DNA from: Ophiocordyceps camponoti-saundersi (nom. inval.)
Lineage: Eukaryota > Ascomycota > Sordariomycetes > Hypocreales > Ophiocordycipitaceae
DNA length: 39,778 nucleotides
Reading direction: 5' to 3'
NCBI GenBank assembly: GCA_003339415.1
Contig: PDHQ01000305.1
Location: forward strand, 1 to 39,778
Shown: in pieces, positions 1 to 10,300 of the stretch
How positions within the stretch are numbered: position 1 is the stretch's first letter
Layout: the number at the start of each line of letters is the position of its first letter
Translations under genes and position numbers: made by a program
The notes under the pieces: model-generated
What the model saw: the letters and a program-made list of their open reading frames with translations, nothing else
The model's database searches: none
Told to the model about the DNA's origin: nothing

Positions 1-571
1 CTATAAAAGGCACGAACGGCGCTTAATTAAATAGTAACTCGACTATTTCCTTATCCTAGGAGCTTCTAAGGATTAGAAGATAAAAAGCGGTTAAGATAGG
101 ATAGGGGCTATAACTAAGTATATAGCGCAAATTAGTTCTATCGAAGAGAGGAATATATTAAGCAATACTTAGCCCTCTAACCTTATATTTATAGCTATCT
201 CTAGAGTTATATATTAAGTTAAGTCTTAAAGCGGACTTATAGTATTTTTTTTTTAGCAAAAACCTTATAAAACGGAATTATAACTTCGTTTTAAACCTTA
301 CACCTATTAGTAGGAATTACTAATTTAATTACCTATTTCGAAATTTTAAGAGTTTATTTAAATAGTTATTCTCTTCTTTTAGCTTATTCCCTCTGCTTTC
401 GTATAGTAAATCGACTTCCTATTATTTTCCCTATAGGGAATTACTATCTAGCTTAACCCCGTATAGGAAGGGATACCGCCTTATATTAGTTAAAGACTTC
501 GGTTACGTAGGAAATTACGCACTCTAGATATCTGCGAGGCTTACTTAGGGTATCCTTCTCCCCGCGTAAAA
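1..571 (+). mobile_element. R element copy 1 (5' end outside window)
   Basis: This is the first of 13 copies of a ~620-bp dispersed repeat, here called R. The window opens inside its 5' part; the copy runs to a terminal motif ccccgcgtaaaa, a decayed form of the usual ccccgctaaaa. Landmarks shared with the other copies, in order, are cttaattaaatag, gcttctaaggattag, tatatagc, ccttatattta, aaccttataaaacgg and ttatattagttaaag. I see no coding potential. It is assigned by similarity within the window only. Confidence 0.8.
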
Positions 572-843
572 GAAGCTTATTACGAATATAAGTAATATAA
601 GTAACTAAGAAGATATAATATAATAAAATAGGCTTATTTATTATATATTAAGAATAAAGGAATATTTAAAAAGCGTTTAAATAAAGATTTATTTTCTTCC
701 TAAGTATTCTTATAATTATAAGGGTTTATTATATATATATTATATTTTCTATAATTACGAAGAAAGGAACTAGTCTAGTATAGTTTAATAGCTAATAAGT
801 ATATAGAAACGGATTATAGGATAATATTCTTCTACTATATATA
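572..843. other. AT-rich spacer, no feature found
   Basis: The sequence is very AT-rich with short TA runs. I see no frame that stays open and no repeat clearly shared with other parts of the window, apart from a weak resemblance to the stretch before R copy 4. Confidence 0.5.
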
Positions 844-1463
844 GTTTAGCGGTAGTAATAGACACGCCTAAATAAAAATAAGCGCAAAACTTAGCTAGGG
901 GATTTCTAGGGCTTATATAAGGTTTAATTAAATAGTTTCTAAACCTTCTTCTTTTCCTAAAGGCATCTAAGGATTAGGATACGAAAGGTGAATAATATAA
1001 GACTAGGGTTATTACTAGGTATATAGCTTAAATTAGTTTCCCTTAAAAGAGGAAGAAATTAAGCAAGTAATTAGCCTCTAACCTTATCTTTATAGCTTTT
1101 ATAAAAGTCGTATATCGTAAGTTAAGTCTTAGAGAGGGCCTTAAGATAAAAACTCTACTAAATAGAATTATAACTTTATTTTTAACTCTATACTTTTATA
1201 CTATAAATTACTAATTTAAATACTTACTCTAGGGTCCCTAGCACTTAATTAAGTTAGTCTTATCTTCCCTTCTCTTTCTTCTCTTATCTCTATATAGAAA
1301 ACTAACTCCTTATTATTTTCTCTATAGAGAATTACTATCTAGCTTTTTCCCTTATAGCTAGAGACCCCCCCTTATATTAGTTAAAGCCTTTAATTACCTA
1401 AGAAGTTACGCTACTTAGGTATCTACTACGCTTACTTAAGGTATCCTTCTTCCCCCGCTAAAA
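844..1463 (+). mobile_element. R element copy 2, full length (620 bp)
   Basis: This is one of two apparently complete R copies. The left end reads gtttagcgg and the right end ccgctaaaa, so the termini are inverted repeats; over about 28 bases the two ends of the family match at roughly 20 positions (tttagcgg, then cctaag). Both ends are flanked by TA, which fits the target duplication of Tc1/mariner-type elements. TA is so common here that this alone is weak evidence. There is no transposase frame, so it would be a non-autonomous, MITE-like element. The superfamily assignment is inference. Confidence 0.7.
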
Positions 1464-1559
1464 TAGCTTATATTTAAAAAGGTATTATATATTATACTCG
1501 TTTATATATAAAATTTTATATAGGATTATTATTATTATCGTAACTAAATAGTATATCGA

Positions 1560-2470
1560 TAATTAGAAATATTAGCCTATTTAACTATATTATTATATCG
1601 TATAAAGCTTTAGGTATTCGCTTCTTAATCCTTAAAAAAATAGTAATAATAGTAGCTATCTCTTTACGTAAATTATTAAGCTTTTCCTAAGATATTTCCT
1701 AAAAGTTATCTATTAACCTAAATACCGGTTAGGGTAAAAGGAGAAAAATATTAGTACTTATTATAAAGAGTATTAATCTTAAGGTATAGGATTATAATTC
1801 CCTAGCACTAAACTCGAAAGCTATTCGGTAGATATAAAAATATAGGTATACGTTATCGGACGAAATATCCTCGCTAATATAAGCGAAGGGGTTATAGTCT
1901 TCGTTAGCGAATATTTCGGAGCTAGTATTATCCGACGTAATATTATCCTAGCTAGTAAGGGGAGAATCGTAATATAAGTTATAATAATCGTAAGTATAAT
2001 ACTTAATATAGGTATATTAAAGGAGGTATTAAAGTATAAAAGGATATTATTCTAAGAGGTTAAGTTAGATATAATAGGAAAGGGGTAATAACTTATAGGT
2101 ATTAAGGTTAGTTTTATTTATTAATCCCCTTAGTATACTCGTAAGATAAGAGAAATAATAAGAATAAAAAATATATAAGAGTAATAACGAGATAGAAGAC
2201 GAATAAGATTAAGAGAAATAATAGGTATATACTTAGGAATTAATATTCTCGAAATATAGTATATTCCGATATAAATAGAGGCGATATAGGTAAAATACTT
2301 AGTTTCGATAAGTAATCGTAATATCCGAATATTTATAATTAAATAAAGTATAGCGGGTATTAAGTAAATATAAGGTATTATTACGATTAATTTAAGATCT
2401 TATATAAAAGGACTAAGGTCGCGGTTAGGCCGTTATTTTAGTTTTTCGTTAGAGGTAAGGGAGGTAAATA
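1560..2470 (-). pseudogene. RIP-degenerated coding remnant in segment A, copy 1
   Basis: I do not recognise the product. On the minus strand long stretches stay open if TAA/TAG are allowed as former Gln/Trp codons. About 1580-1960 reads as an acidic start followed by pieces such as VYLYFYIYRIAFEFSA and VFRLIDNFQEIS. The stretch 1960-2400 is open in another minus frame and is hydrophobic. The same peptide appears in copy 2 at about 5700-6050 (IYLYFYIYQLAIEFSA, VFRLIDNIQEV), so the frame was conserved before decay, which supports the strand. At least one frame change separates the blocks. No catalytic motif is visible. A transposon-encoded or duplicated host protein is equally possible. Confidence 0.5.
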
Positions 2471-2529
2471 GAGAAGAGAATAGGGAAATAAGGGCTAAAA
2501 AATAAAGAATATCGAATAAGATAGTTAAA

Positions 2530-3130
2530 GGGGGCGGAGATAGAAGGAAGATAGGATAAGTAAGGGAGGAGGAGAAGGAGAGGGGGAGTAAAATAGTATT
2601 AATATATATAATAATAGTGCTAGTACGTAAAATATTAAGTAACGATAGGACTTTTTTTTTTTCTTACGGATATATTAGAGTTTAGGGAGTATATAAATAG
2701 ATCTCCGGAATAGTATCCGACAGCCGTAAAAGTTTAAGAGAGAGATAGTAAAGTATATAAGGTAATAAATTATAATCGGTAGAATATAAGAGATTAAATT
2801 CTAGGCGGATAGGAATAATATATAATATTACGAATAATTAGTTTAAGGGGGCGGAGATAGAAGATAGGATAAGTAAGGGAGGAGGAGAAGAAGAGGGGGG
2901 GTAAAATAGTATTTATATATATAATAATAGTGCTAGTACGCAAAAGATTAAGTAACGATAAGAGTTTTTTTTTTTTTTCTTACGGATATATTAGAGTTTA
3001 GGGAATATATAAATATATCTCTAATATAATATCTAATAGCTATAAAGGTTTAAAAGAGAGATAGTAAGGTATATAAGGTAATAAGTTATAATTAATAGAA
3101 TATAAGAGATTAAATTCTAGGCGGAGAGGA
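2530..3130 (+). repeat. 317-bp direct repeat, two copies
   Basis: A block beginning ggggcggagatagaag starts at 2530 and again at 2847, a spacing of 317 bp. Both copies contain the same GA-rich stretch, a T-run followed by cttacggatatattagag, and the sequence leading into the minisatellite. The copies differ mostly by transitions. No coding potential is seen. Confidence 0.75.
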
Positions 3131-3540
3131 ATAATATATAATACTACGAATAATTAGGCGGTTTATAATTAATAAGATATAAGAGAGATCGAATCCCGGG
3201 CGGAGAGGAATAATATATAATACTACGAATAATTAAACGGTTTATAATTAGCAAGATACGAGAAAAATTAAATCCCGGGCGGATAGGAATAATATATAGT
3301 ATTACGAATAATTAGACGGTTTATAATTAATAGAATACGAGAGATCGGATCCTAGGCGGATAGGAATAATATATAGTATTACGAATAATTAGGCGGTTTA
3401 TAATTAGTAAGATATAGGAGAGATTAAATCCCGGGCGGAGAGAAAGGATATATAGTACTATAAATAATTAAATAGTTTATAATTAGCAGAATACGAGAGA
3501 TCGGATCTTAGGCGGAGAGGAGAATATATAGTACTAAAAA
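3067..3540 (+). repeat. 78-bp minisatellite, about six copies
   Basis: The motif gcgga(g/t)aggaataatatat recurs at 3121, 3200, 3279, 3356, 3435 and 3512, a period of 77-79 bp, followed each time by acgaataatta, a gtttataatta segment and aatcc(c)gg. Single diverged units also occur at about 2765-2840. The whole unit repeats, without variable spacers, so it is a tandem minisatellite. Confidence 0.88.
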
Positions 3541-3944
3541 GGTATAAATAGTTTAAGTAAAGAAAGGTAAGTAAGTAATAGAGTAAGGGAATACGGAAGT
3601 TATAAGGGGATAAACTATAAGATAGGGGGCGTATAGTTAAGATTAAGAGAGAGAAGGGGTTTAGTATATTAGTAAAAAATAAGTATAGATATTTATATAT
3701 AAAGGTCCCTAAAAAGGATAAGCTATAGAGAAAAAAACGACGAGAGAAAAAGAATATAAGATATATAAACCGTATAAGTATTAGAGAGATAAGAGGTTTA
3801 GTAAAGTATTTAAAACTTAGATATATATATATCTAAAGTTCGGTAAAAAGGATAGGCTAGAAAGAGAAACGACGAAAAAAAAATAAAAGAATATACTTAT
3901 ATTAAAGAGTAAAATTATAAAATAAAGATAGGAGGTATTATATA

Positions 3945-4640
3945 TTTAGGTACCGTGGCGCGCAGTAGAGGGGATATACTAAGCGTAACTATAGTTTATA
4001 ACTAAGATAAGGGGGTATCTAAATATTAGGGAATAAGCTAGTTTATATATATAAGATATAAAGAAGAAGTCGATTATACGCGGAGGGACTATAGTAATAC
4101 CTAAGAAGCGTAACTTCCTATATAATAGTATCTATAATAGATATAGGGGTATCCCTAGCTATTAAAAATAAGCTAGATTATAATTATTTATAGTAATTAG
4201 TTAAGAAGTCGATTTTCTATATAAAAGCGGAAAAAAAGAGAAAATAGCTATTAGACTATTTAATTAAACTATCTAAATATCTAAAATAGTGTTAAAGCTA
4301 GTAATCTAAGATATAAGGATATAAAATTTAAGGTATAGATATAATACTAGTTAATGTTTTTTTTTTTTTTTTTTTTTTTATAGTAAGCGGTCTCTAAAAC
4401 TCGCCTTATAATATATAACCTTTATAATAGCCGCGAAGAGAAGCTTAAGGGCTAGAGACCTACTATTTTCTTAATTTATAAAGGGGGGGGCAGACTATAT
4501 TATATACTCCGATTATAACCGCTATTCTACGTTAGCCGGCTTTATAATATTAATTTGCAAACTCTTAAGGATAGAGAAAATATAAATATAAATTAATATA
4601 AAGCTATATAAGTTCGTAATAATATACTATCTCTATTTAG
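3945..4640 (-). mobile_element. R element copy 3, inverted and disrupted
   Basis: Reverse-complementing this stretch recovers R landmarks in order (poly-pyrimidine, the cgacttctta segment, the aattactagctt segment, the tactataag segment, and the gaggattag-like 5' part). It is the only copy in minus orientation. Its left part looks partly duplicated or rearranged (3950-4100), and a T23 tract sits where internal R sequence should be. Confidence 0.65.
4357..4379. repeat. T23 homopolymer inside R copy 3
   Basis: An uninterrupted run of 23 T lies within the inverted R copy. It takes the place of about 20 bases of ordinary R sequence rather than simply being added to it. Confidence 0.9.
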
Positions 4641-4985
4641 CGTTTATCTAAATATTTACTTAATCCCTTTCTTTAGAGAAAACTAGAATATAATATATAT
4701 TATTATTAGCCGCGATATTACTAGGTCCGCGCAGATAGCCTAAAATATATAAGAATAATAAAGGCTATAAAAAATAAGGAAACTATTTTAATATACTTAT
4801 CGAAGTCTAAAAGGGTCTTATATTTTTATCTAAGGTTATTATCTTCTAGTATATCTAAAATATCCGCGAAATAAGTATATACTATAGTATATAGTTATAT
4901 TATAGTAATAGTTAATATTATAATATTTTAAGATATATATATAAAGGAATATATTATAGGTTATAATATATATAACTAAATATTA
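4641..4985. other. AT-rich spacer, no feature found
   Basis: I find no open frame, RNA gene or clear repeat. There are several TA-rich microsatellite-like runs. Confidence 0.5.
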
Positions 4986-5606
4986 TTTTCGCGGCGGCGA
5001 TAAATATACCTAAGGAAAAACGCGCGCCTACCTTAGTTAGGGAACCGCTAAAAGCTTATATAGGGTCTAATTAAATAGTCCCTTAACCCCTTTTCCTTTT
5101 CCTAAGAGCTGCTAAGAGTTAATACGCGAAGGTGGCCGATTTAAGATAGGGGCGATCCCTAAGTATATAGCATAGATTAGTTTTCCCTCGAAAGAGGACG
5201 AATTAAGTAAGTAATTAGCCCCTAACCTTATCTTTATAGCTATTATAAAAGTTATATATCGTAAGTTAAGTCTTAGAGAGGACTTATAGTAAAAACTCTA
5301 CTAAATAGAATTATAATTTTATTTTAAACTTTATACTTTTATACTCTAAATTACTATTTTAGACATTTATTTTAAAATCCTTACTACTTAATTAAATAGT
5401 TTCTATCTTTTTCTCTCTTCCTTCTCTTATCTTTATATAGAAAACCGACTTCTTATTATTTTCCCTATAGAGAATTACTATCCGGCTTATCCCTCTATAG
5501 CTAGAGATCCCCCCTTATATTAGTTAAAAACTCTAATTACTTAAGAAGTTACGCTTTTTAGGTATCTACTATGCTCGCTTAGGGTATCCTTCTCCCCCCG
5601 CTAAAT
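4986..5606 (+). mobile_element. R element copy 4, full length (621 bp)
   Basis: This is the second complete R copy, one base different in length from copy 2. It begins ttttcgcggcgg after TA and ends ccgctaaat before TA. All internal landmarks of the family are present in order. Segment A copy 2 follows at once, the same arrangement as after R copy 2. Confidence 0.75.
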
Positions 5607-7130
5607 TATATAATAAAATAATAATTATCGTAACGAAGTAAATAATTAATAACTAGGTATATTAGACTAGGTTAAAGCTCTATTATATAGTATAATTCTT
5701 AAGGTATTCGCCTTTTAATCCGTAAAAAAGTAATAATAGTAGTAGCTATCTATTTACGTAAAGCTTTAAGCTCTAACTAATATACTTCCTAAATATTATC
5801 TATTAACCTAAATACTAAATAAGAGTTTAGGAGAAAGAGGTTTTTCTTTATAGAAGAGGATATTAATCTTAGGGTATAGAACTAAAAATTAGTCGCGCTA
5901 AACTCGATAGCTAGTTAGTAAATATAAAAGTAAAGATATATATCGTCTAATAAAATATCTTTATTAACGTAAGAGAAGGGGATATAGTATTAATTAGCAG
6001 ACGTTTCCGAGATATTATTATCTAATAGAATATAATTATAATAGCTTAAAGGAGAATAGTAGTAAAGTTAGTAGTAGTTAATAGTATAATACCCGGTATA
6101 CGTATATTAGAGAAAATACTAAAGTATAAAGGGATATTAGTTTAAGATATTAAGTTAGATATAATAAGGGGGATATAATACCTAATAAAGATAAGGGTTA
6201 ATTTTTTTATTACTTTCTTTAATATATATAAGGTATAAGGGAATAATAATAATATAGGTATATAAGAGAAAGAAATAAAAGGTAATATATACCTAGATAT
6301 TAGTATTTCTAAAATAGGGTATATTACTATATAAATAAAGACGGTATAAATAGAAAACTCGATCTTAATAAGTAATTAAGATATCTAAGTAATCTTTATT
6401 AAAAAGAATATACTAAGTACTTAATAATCGCAAGGCGTTATTACGATTAGTAAGAGATATCTTATAAGATAATTACGGATACTATTAGGACGCTATTTTC
6501 TAGCCGTTAAGGGTATAATAAGTAAGGAGAGGAGAAGATAGGGAGAAGGATAAGATAGAGCGAGCAGGAGAAAAGTAGAGGGAGAGTAAGATAAAAGGTA
6601 ATATAAAAAATAATAATAGTAATATATAGGTAATTTAGGCTATTTAAAAAATATACTTTTTATATAGATATATAATAATATAGTAAAATTAAAAAATAAA
6701 GATTTAAGGGATTAGCTATAAAGGTTTAAGTAGAATAGTAGGAAGCGTAAGATAATAAGTTACGGTTAAAAAAAATATAAGATATTAATATTAGAATAGA
6801 GAGGAATTAAGTATAGTACTAGGAAGGATTAAATAATTTAAGTAGAAAGGAATAGGTAGGTAATAAGTAAGGTAATACGAATATTATAAGAGAATAAACT
6901 ATAAGATAAGTTAGGCGGGAGGAGTTTAGTAAACTAGTAAAATATAAATATTAAGACTAAAAGGACTTAAAGGGGATATAATAGGGGAAAAGGAAAATTA
7001 AAAAAAAAGTATAAGTATATATATATATATAAGGATAGATTATATAAAAAAAGAGTAAATATATATATATATAAGAGAATATATATATTAGAGTAGTAAT
7101 AGTTATACTTATACTTAAAGAAAATATATA
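5607..7130. repeat. Segment A, copy 2 (shortened)
   Basis: This is the diverged partner of 1464-3945. The left part, the degenerate minus-strand coding region and the GA-rich stretch are recognisable. The 317-bp repeats and most of the 78-bp minisatellite are missing, and the segment ends with TA microsatellites (about 7015-7090). Confidence 0.7.
5640..6500 (-). pseudogene. RIP-degenerated coding remnant in segment A, copy 2
   Basis: This is the partner of the remnant at 1560-2470. Minus-strand peptides such as IYLYFYIYQLAIEFSA, FYTLRLI and VFRLIDNIQEV match copy 1 in order. Substitutions between the copies often leave the amino acid unchanged, which supports an original minus-strand gene. 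In-frame stops are TAA/TAG only. Product unknown. Confidence 0.45.
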
Positions 7131-7137
7131 CGAGTTT

Positions 7138-7272
7138 AGGATAGGCGCCTCTTAAGGACTTATATAGCGCTTAGTAAAATCCCTAAACTATTTTTTTTTT
7201 TTTTCGTTTATAAGACCTTCTAAAGATTAATATAAAAAGCGGTTAGGATAGGAAGGCGACTATTATAAACTA
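7138..7272 (+). mobile_element. R element copy 5 (5' fragment)
   Basis: This matches only the first third of R (acttatatag..., a T-run, accttctaaagatta, aaaagcggttaggatagg). Another R copy begins directly after it, so this is a truncated or nested copy. Confidence 0.65.
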
Positions 7273-7695
7273 GTTTACGGCGGTAGCTAATATATAAAAG
7301 AGATAAAATACGCGTTAACATTAGCTAGGGAGCTCTTAGGAGCTTATATAGGGTTAGATTAAATAGTATCTTAACGCCTCCGCCCCCCTAAAAGCCTCCG
7401 AGGACTAGGATATAAAAGGGGTTAAGATAGGATAGAGGCTATTAGGAAGATATAGCATAGATTAGTTTCCCTTAAAAAGAGGAAGAAATTAAGGAATAAT
7501 TAGCCCCTAACCTTATCTTTATAGCTATCTTAAAAGTAATATATAGTAAGTTAAGTTTTAGAGAAGACTTATAGTAAAAACTTTAAAAAAACGGAATTAT
7601 AACTTCGTTATAAATCCTATACCTTTATATTATAAATTACTAATTTAAATACTTATTCTAAAGTTTTTTTTTTTATACTTAATTAAATAGTTTTT
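7273..7695 (+). mobile_element. R element copy 6 (3' truncated)
   Basis: It starts with gtttacggcggtagc, the R left end, preceded by TA, and follows the family to a T-rich stretch and cttaattaaatag. The last ~200 bases are missing. Confidence 0.75.
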
Positions 7696-8110
7696 TTAAA
7701 ATATATAAAGTAGTTTAGTTTCCCTTAAGTAAGGAAGAAATTAGGCAAGTAATTAGCCTTAGAGCTTTTCTTTAAATATATTATCGAAATCGTATATTAT
7801 AAATTAAGCCTTAGGTAAACTTATAGCAAAAACTTTAGCGGACGGAATTATAGCTTTACCTTAAACTTTACCCTTTATATAGCGGATTACTATATTAAAC
7901 GTTTACTATAAGATTTTAAGAACTTAATTAAATTATTCCTAATATTATTCCTATAATTTCTTTTATTATTATATAGAAACTTAACTTTTAATAACCTTAT
8001 TTATAGAAATTTACTATTTAGCTTACGGTCTTACCTGCTTAGAGGATATAGCTAAAGATTCCGCCTTAACTTAGTTAAAGATTACGGTAATAAACCTCCC
8101 GTATTAAAAT
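7696..8110 (+). mobile_element. R element copy 7 (5' truncated)
   Basis: It joins copy 6 at an internal R point (tagtttagtttccctt) and continues almost to the right end. It lacks the first ~180 bases and the terminal ccgctaaa. A head-to-tail recombination between two R copies would give this structure. Confidence 0.7.
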
Positions 8111-8189
8111 AGTTAGTCTAATATAAAAGGTTATAATATACGATAATATATAATTTAACCCTAACGACTATAATAATATTATCGAGTTT

Positions 8190-8630
8190 ACGATAAAAAA
8201 ACATATTAGTCCTAGCTAGGGAAGTATAAGAGGTTTATATAAGGTTTAATTAAATACTTCTTTAAACTTTTTTTTTTTTTTTCCCCTAAAAGCTTCTAGG
8301 GATTAGGAAATAGAAGGTAATTAGGATAGGATAAGGGCTATACCTAGGTATATAGCGTATATTAGTTTCCCTTAAGAGAGGAAGGAATTAAATAAAATTT
8401 AGCCCTTAACCTTATCTTTATAGATATTATAAAAGTTATAAATCGCAAGTTAAGTCTTAGAGAAGACTTAGGGTAAAAACTCTACTAAATAGAATTATAA
8501 TATCGTTTTAAACCTTACCCCTTTTCGCTAAAAGCTACTAATTTAAGTAATTATTTTAAAATATTAAGAGTTTAATATAGCGGTTTATATCTTCTATTAT
8601 TTTATTTCTCTTATCTTTAGCTATAAATAT
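8190..8630 (+). mobile_element. R element copy 8 (3' truncated)
   Basis: It runs from the tagctagggaag region of R through the ttgtattt-like middle to cttatcttta, then loses similarity. The left terminal repeat is not recognisable. Confidence 0.7.
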
Positions 8631-8699
8631 AGTATTTCTTTTATATAGTATAAGATAATATATAGTTATATAATAAATAAATATTTTAAGTAGTAATAA

Positions 8700-9905
8700 T
8701 AATTATTTGCTTAGATACTAAGTATATCTTAGAACTTAAGATTAATAGCTTTAAGGTACGGAATATAGGGGTTAGAGAAAAAGTAGGTGAAAAACTATAA
8801 ATAGAGTTTATAGAAAATAAGTTAAAATTATCTAAATAGGAGGTCTAAAATTATAGATCGGAATTAAATTAGGTATATATAGTATTAGGAGGTATCGGAT
8901 AATTTTAACTATAGACCGAGAAGTAATAAGTTATATAGTTATACTTAATAATATATAAGATTTTAAATTATAGCTCGCGCTAAATATCTAAGTTCTTAGC
9001 ACTTACGTAACTAAGCTAGTAGCTTAAGTAGCTAGATAGCGTAGCTTAGATTCTTTATTATTATACTTACCGACTATATTATACTTATTCGCTACCTTTT
9101 ATAATAAAAGCCCTCTTATAATAATTATTATATAGTAGAAATTCGAGACTATCGCTTACGAGCTTTAAAGATAATAACGGCAGAGACGATACTTACCGAC
9201 TAGCGTAGGGCAGAAGATAGAGCTATAAACGATTTATAAGGGGAGGATACGGCGACGATACTAATAAAGGAGAAGACCGGAGTTAAAAAGAATAAAATCG
9301 CGATAATAGCTACGAAGAATAAGGTTAATACGCCTAAGCCGGAGACGATAGCGGTTATAAAAACTATACGTTCTAAACTAGAGGATAAGTTTATAGTTAA
9401 GAAGAACGAAGGCGGGACTATAATTACGAAGAATAAGGTCGGTACGCCTAAGCCGGAGACTACGGCGGCTATAAATATTATACGTTCTAATATAGAGGAA
9501 AAGTCCGGAGTCGTAAAGGACAAACCTATAACGTAAACTACGAAGATCTTAGTCGATACTCGTAAAGCTAAGACTCTAGTAGTTAAAGAAAAGAAATCTT
9601 CTAAACTAAACGGTAAGTTAGTAGTTATAGAGGAAAAAACCGCTATTATAATAAGGAAGAACCTAGTTAGCAGGTTTAAGGCGAAGACCCCCGGAGTTAT
9701 AATAATAAGACCTTCTAAACTAGGTAGGAGGTCGATAATCGTAAGGAATAAAGCTACGGTCCTAAAGGAGAAATATAAACTAGAAAGGCTTAAGGCCTAG
9801 ACTCCGGGGGTCTTAAAAATAATACCTGCTAAATCCGTAAAAACTAAGATTCCGGCTTATTTAGCTCCTAGATACGTGCCCCTATATCTAAAAGGACGGA
9901 AATAA
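8700..9905 (+). pseudogene. Pseudogene C: Lys/Pro-rich repeat protein
   Basis: About 400 codons can be read in one plus-strand frame with no frameshift, ending in TAA at 9903-9905. In-frame stops are TAA/TAG only and lie mainly in the first half; roughly 9216-9530 is free of them. The N-terminal half is Gln-, Ser- and Arg-rich without a recognisable domain. The second half is very basic and built from ~38-residue repeats containing KNKVxTPKPET and IRSKLE, spaced 114 bp apart (9312 and 9426), followed by at least three weaker copies to the end. The minus-strand ORF over 9200-9523 is its antisense shadow. I do not recognise the family. A DNA- or RNA-binding tail, or a mobile-element accessory protein, would fit the charge, but that is inference. 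Confidence 0.6.
9312..9530 (+). repeat. 114-bp in-frame tandem repeat in pseudogene C
   Basis: Two well-preserved units start acgaagaataaggt at 9312 and 9426. The spacing of 114 bp equals 38 codons, so the coding frame is kept. Flanking units are recognisable but more diverged. Confidence 0.8.
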
Positions 9906-10116
9906 GAGATATATAATTCGTTATAAATAGCTTATAAGGTATAGCTTAATAATTATTCGCTTTCCCTTTATTTTTTTACTTATTCTTTCCCCTTTATCTA
10001 TTCTATATATAATAGCTATAATAGCTTTATAATCTTTTATTATTTTCTTTCCTTATTTTTTAATACTCCTTCCTTATTATATATATAATAGTAAGATTAA
10101 GATTATTACGGTAATA
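9906..10116. other. Spacer, nothing identified
   Basis: AT-rich with T-rich pyrimidine stretches (about 9955-10080) that could be the old 3' flank of pseudogene C. No other signal. Confidence 0.4.
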
Positions 10117-10300
10117 GTTTAGCGGCGATAGCTAAGATACCTAAGGAAAAAAAAAAATTAGCGTTACCCTTACCTAGGAAGCTATAAGGGGCTAATATAG
10201 GGTTTATTTAAATAGTCGCTTAATAGCTCTCTTCTCGCGAGGGCTTCTAAGGATTAGGCTATAAAAGTAGTTAAGATAGGATATTTTAATAGTATATATA
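10117..10300 (+). mobile_element. R element copy 9 (5' fragment)
   Basis: It begins gtttagcggcgatagc after TA and matches R through the cttctaaggattagg and gttaagataggata landmarks, then stops. Only about 180 bases of the element remain. Confidence 0.75.

Larger units (their letters stand above)
1464..3945. repeat. Segment A, copy 1 of a segmental duplication
   Basis: The sequence following R copy 2 recurs, shortened and diverged, after R copy 4 (5607-7130). Shared landmarks include ttaggtattcgc...aatcc near the left end, a run ending agataggataag in the GA-rich part, and ggataaactataagatag near the right. Because R sits at the same junction in both copies, R and A were probably duplicated together. 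The segment holds a degenerate minus-strand coding stretch, a 317-bp direct repeat and a 78-bp minisatellite, annotated separately. Confidence 0.75.

Noticed and set aside
3067..3540. CRISPR-like array
   Set aside because: The whole 78-bp unit repeats without unique spacers, and the genome is eukaryotic; it is a minisatellite.
9200..9523. 107-codon minus-strand ORF with apparent membrane segments
   Set aside because: It is antisense to the 38-residue repeats of pseudogene C, whose plus frame is longer and continues on both sides.
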